From assembly GCF_000764305.2 (NCBI RefSeq), contig NW_025947428.1:86876-150875 (forward strand): a stretch of 64,000 nt of DNA, written 5' to 3'. A model generated the notes under the pieces. That model had not been told where the DNA came from, searched no databases, and worked only from the letters and a program-made list of their open reading frames with translations. Positions 51,001 through 54,467 of this stretch are shown one piece after another (position 1 is the stretch's first letter; each line of letters begins with the position of its first letter). The DNA comes from Hyalella azteca. Its lineage: Eukaryota; Arthropoda; Malacostraca; Amphipoda; Hyalellidae. A program made the position numbers and the translations under genes.

Positions 51001-51560
51001 AATAATATTTTCTACACATCATCATTTATTAAGGTTGAATGATCTTTGAAAATCATAAGAAGAGTGATGAAACACAGTTCATTTGCTCCTCATAATGCAT
51101 TTTTAGGATAGATAATAGGTACCATCTATAAATTTAAAAAATACCGTAGTAACAAAAAAAAATTAGAATAACTTGAATTGTTGATTGTGCAGATCTTGTA
51201 GATGTAGAAAACAAGAGATTTTTCATAAATATGTTGATTGTTGATTCCAAATTCCAATTTCCTGAGCTCTTCAAATCCTATTCAATATCTTGTGTATGTA
51301 GCTGTGTACTTGTAGGTATCATGTTATTTTTTCATGTATGTTTATCAGTTTATGATTGATACTGATACTATGATAGTGTTCATAATACCTAGGTTAAAAT
51401 TGGCTAGGTACTCATTCAAGTCATTGATATACTTATTTATACAATTATACATAGATATATAATAAATAAAAATTAATAAGAAGAATACCTGGTGCAATAA
51501 TCGCCCCGGAAAATCTTCACTGTCATCTTCTTCAAAGGACATATGGCTCATCAGGGGCAT
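1..51560 (-). CDS. Lrrk: Lrrk: multidomain ANK-LRR-ROC-COR-kinase protein (LRRK1-like), C-terminus cut by window edge
   Basis: Large ROCO-family gene with GTPase and Ser/Thr kinase activities, known in animals for roles in vesicle traffic and lysosome function. Exons I can join by phase (minus strand, 5' to 3'): 51560-51489, 50799-50611, 50017-49852, [missing exon], 45044-44950, 31768-31609, 31328-31184, 30554-30418, 30036-29883, 29659-29305, 28228-28074, 26887-26711, 25828-25670, 24928-24737, 24162-23975, 23500-23203, 22618-22416, 22008-21851, 21439-21219, 20443-20336, 19603-19436, 17994-17860, 16564-16419, 15823-15679, 15011-14918 (cut by an N), 10309-10107, 9297-9150, 8150-7921, 7299-7132, 6635-6543, 5961-5705, 5045-4838, 4328-4087, 3543-3351, 1848-1642, kinase exons, 77-1. 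ANK repeats before LRRs and the YRDLKSEN / DYG kinase motifs favour LRRK1 or arthropod Lrrk over LRRK2. Whether the first three exons belong to this gene is less certain. Confidence 0.93.
195..600. repeat. ~65-bp intronic repeat, five to six diverged copies
   Basis: CTTCATTTCTATAATAA, AGAGAGAAATAATGT and TGCTTGCCATTATGTTCTCT recur between the last two Lrrk exons in the window. Confidence 0.8.
640..963 (-). CDS. Lrrk: Lrrk hybrid kinase exon: two exons fused in frame, catalytic loop missing
   Basis: A 324-bp open exon (108 codons) with acceptor TTGTAG|GCTTGC and donor GAGAAG|GTTAGG. The first part matches the exon at 12574-12825 ([20 protein letters not shown], helix C region; [14 protein letters not shown]). 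After the residues RTL it jumps directly into [18 protein letters not shown], the activation-segment exon at 11048-11157. The intervening exon carrying YRDLKSENV (catalytic loop) and DY(G) is absent here. The join falls at a shared CTGC, suggesting a microhomology deletion of about 1.4 kb, or an assembly collapse. A protein made from this copy would lack the catalytic Asp and the metal-binding Asp. Confidence 0.85.
960..1260. repeat. ~80-bp intronic repeat (four copies) next to the hybrid kinase exon
   Basis: GATCACACGATCTGCTGAGA followed by AGCATTAGC.TATTTAGTTA; the second kinase copy has only one unit here, so copy number differs between the two copies. Confidence 0.85.
1642..1848 (-). CDS. 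Lrrk: Lrrk exon: kinase N-lobe with glycine loop and catalytic lysine
   Basis: 69 codons, phase 0 at both ends, acceptor TGTGCAG|GTGTTCC and donor TACAAG|GTCACT. It encodes [20 protein letters not shown], then the glycine-rich loop [13 protein letters not shown] and the ATP-anchoring lysine in LDVALKMLQ. This is the only copy in the window; the misplaced second copy of the kinase region lacks it because that stretch falls at the 13053 gap. About 100 bp from the 5' edge of this exon into the intron is duplicated once at 1932-2065. Confidence 0.93.
3204..3339 (+). mobile_element. MITE family A copy
   Basis: Begins AAAAAATATAACTCAGTACT, then the palindrome CTCACTGCAGTGAG, then AGCGCATTTTCTCGTCGACG, and ends GAGAAAATGCGCTAAAAA, so the two GCGCATTTTCTC arms are inverted. 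Lies in the Lrrk intron between two copies of the 3' end of the preceding exon. Confidence 0.8.
3351..4328 (-). CDS. Lrrk: Lrrk exons: Ser-rich linker and pre-kinase segment
   Basis: Two exons, 4087-4328 and 3351-3543. The first encodes an Ala/Ser/Pro-rich linker starting [18 protein letters not shown] and ending [19 protein letters not shown]. The second joins in phase ([17 protein letters not shown]), contains [19 protein letters not shown] and ends [16 protein letters not shown], which joins [14 protein letters not shown] at the kinase N-lobe exon. The donor of the second exon (GATACG|GTTCGT) is weak. A MITE lies just beyond it (3204-3339), and past the MITE a 65-bp copy of the exon 3' end with its donor recurs at 3117-3180. 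Confidence 0.85.
3950..4086. repeat. 22-bp repeat (six copies) beside the linker exon donor
   Basis: Unit ACGTTGCATAGACATATTAC with CT; minus strand the donor GTAATATG is repeated in each. Allelic array at 13566-13630. Confidence 0.85.
4353..4492 (+). mobile_element. MITE family A copy, diverged
   Basis: Same layout with changes (TACTCAATGCAGTGAGTGAC, internal CACGGACG repeats, end ATGCGCTAAAAA). Next to the acceptor of the Lrrk linker exon; the allelic copy is at 13866. Confidence 0.75.
4838..10309 (-). CDS. Lrrk: Lrrk exons: COR domain
   Basis: Seven exons that join exactly by phase: 10107-10309, 9150-9297, 7921-8150, 7132-7299, 6543-6635, 5705-5961, 4838-5045. COR is the dimerisation module that follows ROC in all ROCO proteins. 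Visible family segments are [60 protein letters not shown], then [29 protein letters not shown] across a splice and [17 protein letters not shown]. The exon at 10107-10309 needs a phase-1 predecessor, consistent with a missing ROC exon at the 14917 gap. Edges at 10309, 9150, 8150, 5045 and 4838 are each copied one or more times in the neighbouring intron. Confidence 0.92.
5405..5552 (+). mobile_element. MITE family C copy
   Basis: Terminal inverted repeats CAGGGGCCATACTTTCAAAA and TTTTTTGAAAGTATAGGCCT; interior GAAAGGCCGTCAATGATTGG is shared with the two other copies. Confidence 0.75.
6246..6372 (-). mobile_element. MITE family C copy, reversed
   Basis: CAGGGCCTATACTTTCAAAA start and CGAGTTTTGAAAGTATTGCC end, with AATCATTGACGGCC inside in the opposite orientation to the 5405 copy. 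Confidence 0.72.
7790..7892 (+). mobile_element. LINE/SINE 3' end with ATACT microsatellite tail
   Basis: AAGAATCGGCGACAGGCC followed by GTTCAATGCCGA and seven ATACT units; matches the 3' end at 17795-17860. The tail runs to within 30 bp of a Lrrk exon donor. Confidence 0.5.
8937..9180. repeat. 37-bp tandem repeat carrying a Lrrk donor site
   Basis: About seven units (ACTCACTGATGCAGAGGGAA core). On the minus strand each holds CTCTGCATCA|GTGAGT, the 3' end and donor of the COR exon 9150-9297. Confidence 0.9.
10275..10530. repeat. ~105-bp repeat (three copies) carrying a Lrrk acceptor
   Basis: Each unit includes CTAGCTTCATTACTCCTGAA (minus strand: acceptor TTCAG|GAGTAATGAAG of the COR exon ending at 10309) and intronic GTGTATGTATGATCTCTT. 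Confidence 0.85.
10557..10700. mobile_element. G/C-rich repeat fragment with GGGCGATATCGCCCCCC core
   Basis: CCCAAAGTGGGCGATATCGC followed by CCCCCTAGGGGCGG, then several GGGGCGGTA units. Short non-autonomous hAT-like repeats with this look are common in invertebrates; I cannot see clear termini. Confidence 0.45.
11048..13848 (-). other. second, out-of-order copy of Lrrk linker and kinase exons (probable alternate haplotype)
   Basis: Exons in this copy: 13631-13848 (linker, eight codons shorter in frame than 4087-4328), 13054-13198 (pre-kinase segment, cut by the N at 13053), 12574-12825 (helix C region to TLQTLVLQ), 11899-12040 ([20 protein letters not shown] and ADY), 11048-11157 ([14 protein letters not shown] to EEYTEK). 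All splice phases work. Compared with 1-4600 the shared parts are almost identical; visible differences in the linker exon are mostly synonymous plus an in-frame 24-bp deletion. It lies between ROC and COR, where kinase exons do not belong, so it is best read as the other allele scaffolded in place. It alone supplies the catalytic-loop exon. A real segmental duplication is the alternative. Confidence 0.85.
13866..14014 (+). mobile_element. MITE family A copy in the second kinase copy
   Basis: Counterpart of the element at 4353, in the same position relative to the linker exon, so the insertion predates the split of the two copies. Confidence 0.75.
14115..14735. repeat. 22-bp minisatellite, about 28 variable copies
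   Basis: Consensus GACTTTTATGGCACAGGCCT + GT, each unit holding the palindrome ACAGGCCTGT with drift. It starts exactly where the second kinase copy loses similarity to 4582. Confidence 0.9.
14918..17994 (-). CDS. Lrrk: Lrrk exons: ROC (Ras-of-complex) GTPase domain, C-terminal part lost at a gap
   Basis: Exons 17860-17994, 16419-16564, 15679-15823 and 14918-15011. GTP-binding motifs are intact: P-loop GVAGIGKT in the first exon, switch II/G3 in [16 protein letters not shown] across the second and third exons, and the G4-type THYD in [19 protein letters not shown] in the fourth. The second exon carries [17 protein letters not shown], the segment before G3 typical of LRRKs. The last exon runs into a single N at 14917 after WSEDLQ, so the end of ROC is not in the assembly as given. 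The next phase-fitting Lrrk exon in protein order is at 10309, beyond the misplaced kinase copy. A 480-bp TATA-rich minisatellite abuts the acceptor of the 16419-16564 exon. Confidence 0.92.
15325..15405. repeat. dispersed 80-bp repeat in Lrrk intron
   Basis: CCCTAAAAAAATTTAGAGTC to TTTTCACTGGGTAGG; family member of 45045, 45255 and 62578. Confidence 0.7.
15973..16089. mobile_element. short hairpin MITE with TA flanks (Tc1/mariner type)
   Basis: Perfect inverted repeats starting CCGTCAAGTGGGGTGACTTC at both ends, about 26 bp each, around a 60-bp AT-rich centre, flanked by TA on both sides. A related terminus (TACCGTCAAACGGGGT) occurs at 54103. Confidence 0.8.
16571..17050. repeat. 13-bp TATA-rich minisatellite, about 37 copies
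   Basis: Units ACCGTATATAATA and CGCGTATATAATA alternate. The array begins directly upstream (minus strand) of the acceptor of the Lrrk ROC exon 16419-16564. Long open frames across it are artefacts of the period. Confidence 0.92.
17616..17860 (+). mobile_element. remnant of a non-LTR retrotransposon 3' end
   Basis: Short open stretch [20 protein letters not shown] followed by a stop, of the FKNRLD type at the C-terminus of LINE reverse transcriptases, then a 3' UTR containing GAATCGGCAACAGGCC and a (TTCTA)n tail. A similar 3' end with an (ATACT)n tail occurs at 7790-7890. A 13-bp perfect hairpin precedes it at 17584-17612. Confidence 0.55.
18120..19145. repeat. ~290-bp intronic direct repeat, two copies
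   Basis: 18120-18395 and 18865-19145 share TTGTAAATTCAGCAG, CCAAAATAAACGTTTTGG and AATATTCCAGGTAAAATCTG-type blocks; a MITE (18505-18629) lies between. Confidence 0.75.
18505..18629 (+). mobile_element. MITE family A copy
   Basis: CTGCAGTGAGTGACAGAGAG start, four ACGG units, end GAGAAAATGCGCTAAAAA. The 5' A-rich terminus is missing. Confidence 0.75.
19145..19450. repeat. ~118-bp repeat (about three copies) carrying the last LRR exon end and donor
   Basis: Each unit has CCACCTTGAGGTAGCCAATA and GTCCATGGTCTTGTACTT; minus strand GGCTACCTCAAG|GTGGGG, the donor of exon 19436-19603. Confidence 0.88.
19436..25828 (-). CDS. Lrrk: Lrrk exons: leucine-rich repeat domain
   Basis: Nine phase-consistent exons: 25670-25828, 24737-24928, 23975-24162, 23203-23500, 22416-22618, 21851-22008, 21219-21439, 20336-20443, 19436-19603. 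LRR units are clear: [118 protein letters not shown]. The 23203-23500 exon is a Ser-rich insert ([17 protein letters not shown]) before [16 protein letters not shown]. The last exon ends [13 protein letters not shown], the usual LRRK junction into ROC. Several of these exons have repeated edges: 25670 (51-bp ladder), 24928 (acceptor-side array), 21219 and 19436. Confidence 0.92.
20978..21134 (+). mobile_element. MITE family A copy followed by a partial tandem duplicate
   Basis: Full layout; its 3' end plus 35 bp of flank including the Lrrk donor (GGGAATGTCAG context) is repeated at 21165-21232. Confidence 0.75.
21440..21850. repeat. ~130-bp intronic repeat (three copies)
   Basis: GCGAGG.ACAACGAAAATGTC, AAAGTCTTTGAGGCGC and CACAACAAATATATTATTCC recur in each unit between two Lrrk LRR exons; the first unit starts at the acceptor at 21439. 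Confidence 0.82.
24463..24609 (+). mobile_element. MITE family A copy
   Basis: AAAAAATATAACTCAGTAGT to ATGCGCTAAAAA with the CACTGCAGTGAG palindrome; in a Lrrk LRR intron. Confidence 0.8.
24931..25080. repeat. short tandem repeat next to an LRR exon acceptor
   Basis: Four units with core TCTCCATGTGATTGTCAGGA (one has TTGCCAGG), two of them spaced 33 bp. Lies just upstream (minus strand) of the exon 24737-24928. Confidence 0.88.
25561..25720. repeat. 51-bp repeat (three copies) carrying an LRR exon end and donor
   Basis: Unit includes AGGCAGAAGATGATGGCAGG; minus-strand reading is CTGCCTCCCTGCCATCATCT ... CTCAGG|GTGAGT. 51 is a multiple of three and the frame stays open through all three copies. 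Confidence 0.92.
25825..26460. repeat. ~140-bp intronic repeat (four copies) carrying an LRR exon acceptor
   Basis: Each begins near CCATTGTTCCTGCAAT.GTTA (minus strand acceptor TTGCAG|GAACAATGG) and ends near CCGATATTCTGAATTATTTC. One copy (25930-25980) also includes exon sequence GTGGTTCAGCTGCACCGACG. Confidence 0.82.
26711..26887 (-). CDS. Lrrk: Lrrk exon between ankyrin and LRR domains
   Basis: A 59-codon exon in phase 0 at both ends, acceptor CTCAG|GCTCACC and donor ATTAAG|GTCATC. It encodes [20 protein letters not shown], later [17 protein letters not shown]. The MINWH segment is a conserved piece before the first LRR in LRRK1-type proteins, as I recall the family. Roughly the last 60 bp with the donor context are copied again at 26553-26620 in the intron, so a decoy donor lies 140 bp downstream. 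Confidence 0.85.
27570..28110. repeat. 41-bp repeat (about nine copies) carrying an ankyrin exon end and donor
   Basis: Core GAACGCACCTTCAGCGCCAG; minus strand GGCGCTGAAG|GTGCGTTC. The array is followed by a partial copy of the exon itself (27926-27999) and a second copy of a 95-bp flank (27511 and 28004). Confidence 0.9.
28074..31768 (-). CDS. Lrrk: Lrrk exons: main ankyrin repeat block and Ser-rich insert
   Basis: Six exons: 31609-31768, 31184-31328, 30418-30554, 29883-30036, 29305-29659, 28074-28228, all phase-matched. Ankyrin signatures include [56 protein letters not shown] and [13 protein letters not shown]. The 29305-29659 exon starts with a charged stretch ([19 protein letters not shown]) and continues into a Ser/Thr-rich, probably disordered region, then resumes the fold near [10 protein letters not shown]. 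Its donor is GC rather than GT (ACAG|GCAAGT); the phase fits the next exon ([18 protein letters not shown]). The 3' end of the last exon (GCGCTGAAG|GTGCGT) is copied many times in the intron downstream. Confidence 0.9.
30076..30196. repeat. palindromic element of ~120 bp
   Basis: TTAACTAAAAATTTAAAAGC at the left is inverted at the right (GCTTTTAAATTTTCAGTTAA), with a GGAGCTCCAGC-type inner hairpin. Probably a small MITE in a Lrrk intron. Confidence 0.6.
30984..31127 (+). mobile_element. MITE family A copy
   Basis: Full-length copy ending 56 bp before the donor edge of the Lrrk exon at 31184. Confidence 0.8.
32847..33028 (+). mobile_element. hAT-type MITE (family B) with 8-bp target duplication
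   Basis: Termini CATAGTGGCAAAGCAGAG and CTCTGGTTTGCCACTATG are inverted repeats. Both flanks carry CTACTTGG (32839-32846 and 33029-33036), a perfect 8-bp target site duplication as made by hAT transposases. No coding capacity. Confidence 0.88.
33035..34860. repeat. foldback region of inverted repeats
   Basis: 33164-33310 is the inverse of 34136-34290; 33035-33080 (AAGCCATGGTTTTGTGGATT) is the inverse of 33598-33640; 33430-33490 is the inverse of 33705-33770 and of parts of 34540-34600. A direct copy of 33363-33660 lies at 53130-53395. Confidence 0.65.
34988..35362 (+). pseudogene. remnant of LINE reverse transcriptase C-terminus
   Basis: 125-codon open stretch. [20 protein letters not shown] followed by EKRL fits the Cys-His-Cys knuckle region that ends many LINE ORF2 proteins (C-x-x-...E-x-x-H-x(4)-C-x-x-Y). 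The following acidic, Asn-rich tail has no known match. No RT core is nearby, so it is an isolated fragment in the Lrrk intron. Confidence 0.5.
36190..36933 (+). CDS. PHF5A: PHF5A / SF3b14b, U2 snRNP SF3b subunit
   Basis: Complete two-exon gene: 36190-36382 and 36794-36933 (stop TGA 36931-36933), 110 aa, the usual family length. It is a nuclear zinc-finger protein of the SF3b complex that helps recognise the intron branch site; yeast Rds3 is the orthologue. The sequence opens [20 protein letters not shown] and has the invariant Cys pairs: [50 protein letters not shown]. Splice sites are CCTG|GTCAGT and TTTTGCAG|GGGTTT, phase 1. Start chosen because it gives the exact family N-terminus. The gene is nested on the opposite strand within the Lrrk intron 31769-44949. 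A poly(A) signal follows at 37130. Confidence 0.98.
37130..37135 (+). promoter_or_regulatory. poly(A) signal of PHF5A
   Basis: AATAAA about 200 bp after the PHF5A stop codon, followed by a T-rich then GT-containing stretch (TTTTTGGTCAGTCGCG). It gives the nested gene its own 3' end inside the Lrrk intron. Confidence 0.6.
38645..38812. repeat. 39-bp minisatellite, about four to five copies
   Basis: Core GCTCACAGAGCGCTCACACC followed by AGCGTCCAGTTACTGG. Period is 13 codons, so open frames here are artefacts. Confidence 0.85.
39488..39720. repeat. degenerate ~19-bp minisatellite
   Basis: Units of the form TGTGATGTGTAGAGTGCTA with variable ends, about a dozen. Confidence 0.75.
42180..42350. 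repeat. two different minisatellites meeting at an N
   Basis: ACCACACATCACCCTACACT-type units up to 42271, then 23-bp CGGGACGGCAGTACACAGCA units after the N at 42272. Confidence 0.85.
42524..42945 (-). mobile_element. tRNA-derived SINE with (ATT)n tail, interrupted by a MITE
   Basis: Reading the minus strand: A-box-like TGGCCCAGTGGTTA (near 42924-42911), then the inserted MITE, then a B-box in GCGGGTTCGATCCC (near 42725-42712), a body of about 170 bp and an ATT-rich tail near 42524-42546. Box spacing is normal once the MITE is removed. Box sequences fit RNA polymerase III promoters of tRNA-derived SINEs. Confidence 0.65.
42756..42907 (+). mobile_element. MITE family C copy inserted in a SINE
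   Basis: CAGGGGCCATACTTTCAAAA to TTTGAAAGTATGGGCCCTG. It separates the A-box and B-box of the tRNA-like head of the SINE on the minus strand. Confidence 0.75.
43387..44945. repeat. two copies of a 500-650 bp segment
   Basis: 43387-44058 and 44415-44945 both start GAGCGGTGAGACTGACCGCG, continue with CATACGCTCACTCATTTAT-type units and end in an 18-bp CACTACCCTCAC array. Each copy abuts an N (43386, 44059). Confidence 0.8.
44060..44400. repeat. 67-bp palindrome-rich minisatellite, about five copies
   Basis: Each unit holds two inverted elements, ACAACACGTCTGCGTGTTGT and AACACGTCGGCGTGTT, plus CAGGGTCTACAACACACCCG. Related units at 43240-43385. The left end is the N at 44059. Confidence 0.88.
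44840..44949. repeat. 18-bp repeat (six copies) beside a Lrrk donor
   Basis: Unit CACTACCCTCACTCCAGG with small changes; the last copy runs into the donor GTAAGTGAGGGTAGTGCC of the exon 44950-45044. A second array of similar units is at 43976-44058. Confidence 0.88.
44950..45044 (-). CDS. Lrrk: Lrrk exon linking the two ankyrin blocks
   Basis: A 95-bp exon encoding [18 protein letters not shown] followed by ILRLIHDP, ending CCTT|GTAAGT in phase 1. This exactly completes the codon at the start of the exon at 31768 (T|AT, Tyr), so the splice across the 13-kb intron is phase-consistent. The acceptor (TTTTGTTAG|GC) lies in the terminus of a dispersed repeat also found at 15325, 45255 and 62578. 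The donor side is followed by an 18-bp tandem array whose units resemble the donor context. I see no named domain in it; it precedes ankyrin repeats. Its reality rests on phase and codon sense, with no homology I can name. Confidence 0.55.
45045..45395. repeat. two tandem copies of a ~210-bp dispersed repeat
   Basis: Each copy starts CCTAACAAAA.TTAGAGTCG, contains CAGAAGCTGCCGCGTCTG and TGTAAATTTTCACTGGG. The first ~80 bp also occur at 15325-15405 and 62578-62658. Confidence 0.75.
45398..45500. repeat. ~33-bp repeat, three copies
   Basis: CAACAAACACTGAGCACGA.GTTACACGGCG units directly after the 45045-45395 repeat pair. Confidence 0.8.
47409..47551 (-). mobile_element. MITE family A copy, reversed
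   Basis: Reverse orientation: AGCGCATTTTCTCATTTATG first, then four CCGT units, and GAGTACTGAGTTATATTTTT last. Confidence 0.8.
47883..49290. repeat. homogeneous 31-bp satellite, about 45 copies
   Basis: Unit of 31 bp containing GAGCCAGCGCCTCACTACG, repeated with no visible change for about 1.4 kb; only the last unit is altered. The left end is an N at 47883. Three copies of a different unit, also 31 bp (GCGCCTGATACATGCTAGCC core), precede it at 47785-47880. Confidence 0.95.
49711..49870. repeat. 32-bp repeat (about five copies) carrying an ankyrin exon end and donor
   Basis: Core CAGCCTCACCTGCAGCACGC; minus strand GCTGCAG|GTGAGG, the 3' end of Lrrk exon 49852-50017. Confidence 0.9.
49852..51560 (-). 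CDS. Lrrk: Lrrk exons 1-3: start codon and N-terminal ankyrin repeats
   Basis: Three exons: 51489-51560 (ATG at 51560, acidic start [19 protein letters not shown]), 50611-50799 and 49852-50017. They join in phase and encode about 142 residues. Ankyrin signatures are visible: GRTPLHAAA in exon 2, then [11 protein letters not shown] and [10 protein letters not shown] in exon 3. The start is chosen as the only ATG opening this frame ahead of a good donor (CAG|GTATTC). Exon 3 ends at AAACGTGCTGCAG|GTGAGG in phase 1, which does not fit the next recognised exon at 45044 (phase 2 expected), so at least one exon of length 1 modulo 3 is unseen between them. Membership in Lrrk rests on strand, spacing and ankyrin content; a separate short ankyrin gene is the alternative. 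Confidence 0.68.
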
Positions 51561-52713
51561 CTTTCTTTATTTAAGACTGGTAAATGTAAAGTGTACTTTT
51601 CTTTGAAAATATTTTAGTAAAACACCAAAATCACATATTTTGTTGACATTTGAAATCTTATGGATTAACACCAATAATTGAACAAGATGGCTTTAATCAC
51701 AGCTTGGAAAGAATATTTTTGCCATGGCTGTCTCCCATCAAATCTGACTGTCAGACTGAACCTGAAATGGTGAAACTTTGCTGGAGTCTGCAAGCAAATA
51801 ACTCAATGAGTCTGGAAAATGGAAACCTACCTACAACAATAAACTAAACTTGCTAACTTGTGTCAAGTCAAGTTATGTGTTAGTATGACAGTTTATGTAG
51901 GTCCCTATTCCCTACCAGTTATTCGTTTAATATGATATTTGGTCAATGATTATTCAATAAATACAGACACTAGCAAACTTTTGTTTATCTAACACTAACA
52001 ATAATAGTTGCAACGTTGGGTACATCAAAAGTCATTAGAATTAGAAAGTTCAGAGTAGTTCTAACGACAGGCGACACAGACACAGATCAGTCAACAATTT
52101 GTTAGCTTTCCAACTAACAAAGCCTACAGAGAAAATGTCATAAATTATTGGAATTTGGAAACTAGTATAATTTCACTCGTAGACTCAAATAAATGTATAT
52201 GAGATTCAAAAAACAATTAATCAGCGTTAAATTGCAGTTTTAATGTCATTCAATAGCTGTGACATTTTGCCAATGAATTCCTATAAGTCGGAACATAAGA
52301 AAATCCGTTGAGGCAGAAATGGTCGTGCGTTCGTCGATCGGTGTAATCATCCACTTCCACTCTAGACTCTACAGGAATTATACAGGTAAAAAACTATTCG
52401 AAATGATGATGTGGTGCAAATATTTATAAATTATCACATGATTATGATAATTAATATATGAGCAATGTATCAGACCTCCAAGAAATGACCAAATAATAGA
52501 AGAACCTATCACTATCAGCAATCTAAAATATATTTATTGTATTGCAAGTTACTTATCATCGTGTGATTAAAATTTTGCTTGATTATATCGCTTAATAAGT
52601 TTATACTTGAAGCCTACAAAATTATTCATGTATTACGTTATGATTGCAACACATAAAATTTTAGTTTCATTTCTGTTTAAGAGTTTAGTGTAGCACTGGG
52701 CACTGGCCAGTGC

Positions 52714-52894
52714 CATAGTGGCAAAGCAGAGAGGTTTTTAGACTCTCCCTCAAGTTCATTTTTGAGTCCTATAAGTAGACCAGTAATGTATCCTGGATAC
52801 CAGCATTATCATACTTAAGAAATTGGTTTAAATCTTGAGTAAATAAGGAAATTCAAAATGAACTGATTCTAAAAAGCTCTGGTTTGCCACTATG
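52714..52894 (+). mobile_element. hAT-type MITE (family B), second copy
   Basis: About 95% identical by eye to 32847-33028, same termini. CTGGCCA occurs on both flanks but offset from the left terminus, so the target duplication is unclear. Confidence 0.82.
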
Positions 52895-53837
52895 CTGGCC
52901 ACTGGCGGCCACAGTGAGTCTGTAGCACAGTGAGACACTGTGACAGACAGCTAAGACACTAAAGACAGTATAGGGTGGCCTAGGCTAGCAGAAGCAGTCT
53001 CTAACTCTCACTCCAAGACTGAAGACTCCAGTGAGTCCACTCTGAAATGACTGAATGAGTCTGAATCTCCTTCATAAAAAGCAATTTAGAACATAAAATA
53101 TGAACTTGATCATAATAAAGAAGATCGCGCATAGTTGCGGTCATGTCAAAGCGGTCAGACTGTATATTAACACGTGCTGAACTTACAGTAGAGACAAATT
53201 TTATTGTTGCCGTTTGACTAATTAAGGGAAAAATTAGAGATTTGGGGTAACACGTGCATAAACTTTGTAAATAAATTCGCATTCGCACCTCGTAAATGGC
53301 TTTTCATGGCCGAGATATGGAATTCACGGCTGGCAAATCCATAAAACCACGGCTCGAAAAATTCAGTCGCGGCTCGCCAAGTAGATATATTCCATACTAG
53401 TATATGGCCTTGAGGGTCAAGATCTTGAATAGATACCCTATTAAAGATGTTGGATTGGTCAATCAAAGTTTTTAAATTTTAATCTCATTTCCATAAAATA
53501 TAGATATATTAGATTCAATATTGTACAATTCCATTCAAAATATTAGGCATCTCTTATTTGCTTCTGCAAGTTCAAGTTCTACTGTCAGCTGTGGAATATA
53601 TCTACCAACTACCATTGAATTTGAAGGTTGGGAACTGGCCGAACTGCAATGCAAATAGAGCTTTTCCATCATTTTAAAAGCTGTAAAATTCCTGCTGGGA
53701 AGGATGAATTATATTTGTCTAATTGTTGTCTAAAGTGCACAAACGTGCCAAATGCCTAATAAGATTTGAAGTTTTGAACCAAATGTAACAAAAAATTGAT
53801 CACTTAGTCTTACGTTACCTCAGGCTCATACGAGCAG

Positions 53838-54040
53838 GAGAGATTTTTCAGAATCGGTCAATTTTAAATTTCCTTGTTTAATAAAAATTTAGGTCATCCA
53901 ATTTCTTATGTATGATAATGCTAGCAGTGGCATCTAATCTATGATACTTTAATGGTCTAGTACTTAATAGTTAATAACTTATAGGGACTCAATAGTGAAC
54001 TTGGGGGAGAGTCTAAAAAACTCTCTGCTTTTCCACTATG
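53838..54040 (-). mobile_element. hAT-type MITE (family B), diverged inverted copy
   Basis: Reverse orientation: ends CTGCTTTTCCACTATG at 54040 and includes the AGAGTCTAAAAAACTCTC segment; the other end is diverged, so its limit is approximate. Confidence 0.6.
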
Positions 54041-54467
54041 CCGGCCCAAGCCACAAGTTGAAAAATTTCAATCTAGTCTATGATCATGGTTATACTTATA
54101 TATACCGTCAAACGGGGTAAAAAGGGACAGTTTTGAGCGTTTTTTGTTAATAACTTATTACCATGAAACATTTCACGAACAAGTTTAGGCTCATTTTATA
54201 CGTAGCTCTTGGCGAGGGCTATCAAATGGCATCTTCAAAAAAATCCCATATGCTATTTGTAAGGTGCTAATATTACAATCTCTTACTGCATTCTTGAAAT
54301 TTTTTATGAATTGGTAATTGCTTGCCAAAAGTTTCTTCACATATTATATCTTCCATGTTCCAGGTCATCTCTTTTTATTTTTTTGTATCAATATTTGTAA
54401 AATTTTCTGGCACCAGATATTTTTCATGTATTTTTAGTAAAATAAATTATTTTTTCAGGGTGATGAA

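Larger units (their letters stand above)
51561..54467. other. divergent intergenic region between Lrrk and the THAP gene
   Basis: It should contain both promoters. No TATA box is convincing. A hAT-type MITE sits at 52714-52894, a diverged inverted copy at about 53838-54040, and a 265-bp repeat at 53130-53395 matching 33363-33660. A short stretch at 52320-52385 ending ACAG|GTAAAA could be a 5' UTR exon of the THAP gene, which has an acceptor just before its ATG; this is only a guess. Confidence 0.5.
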
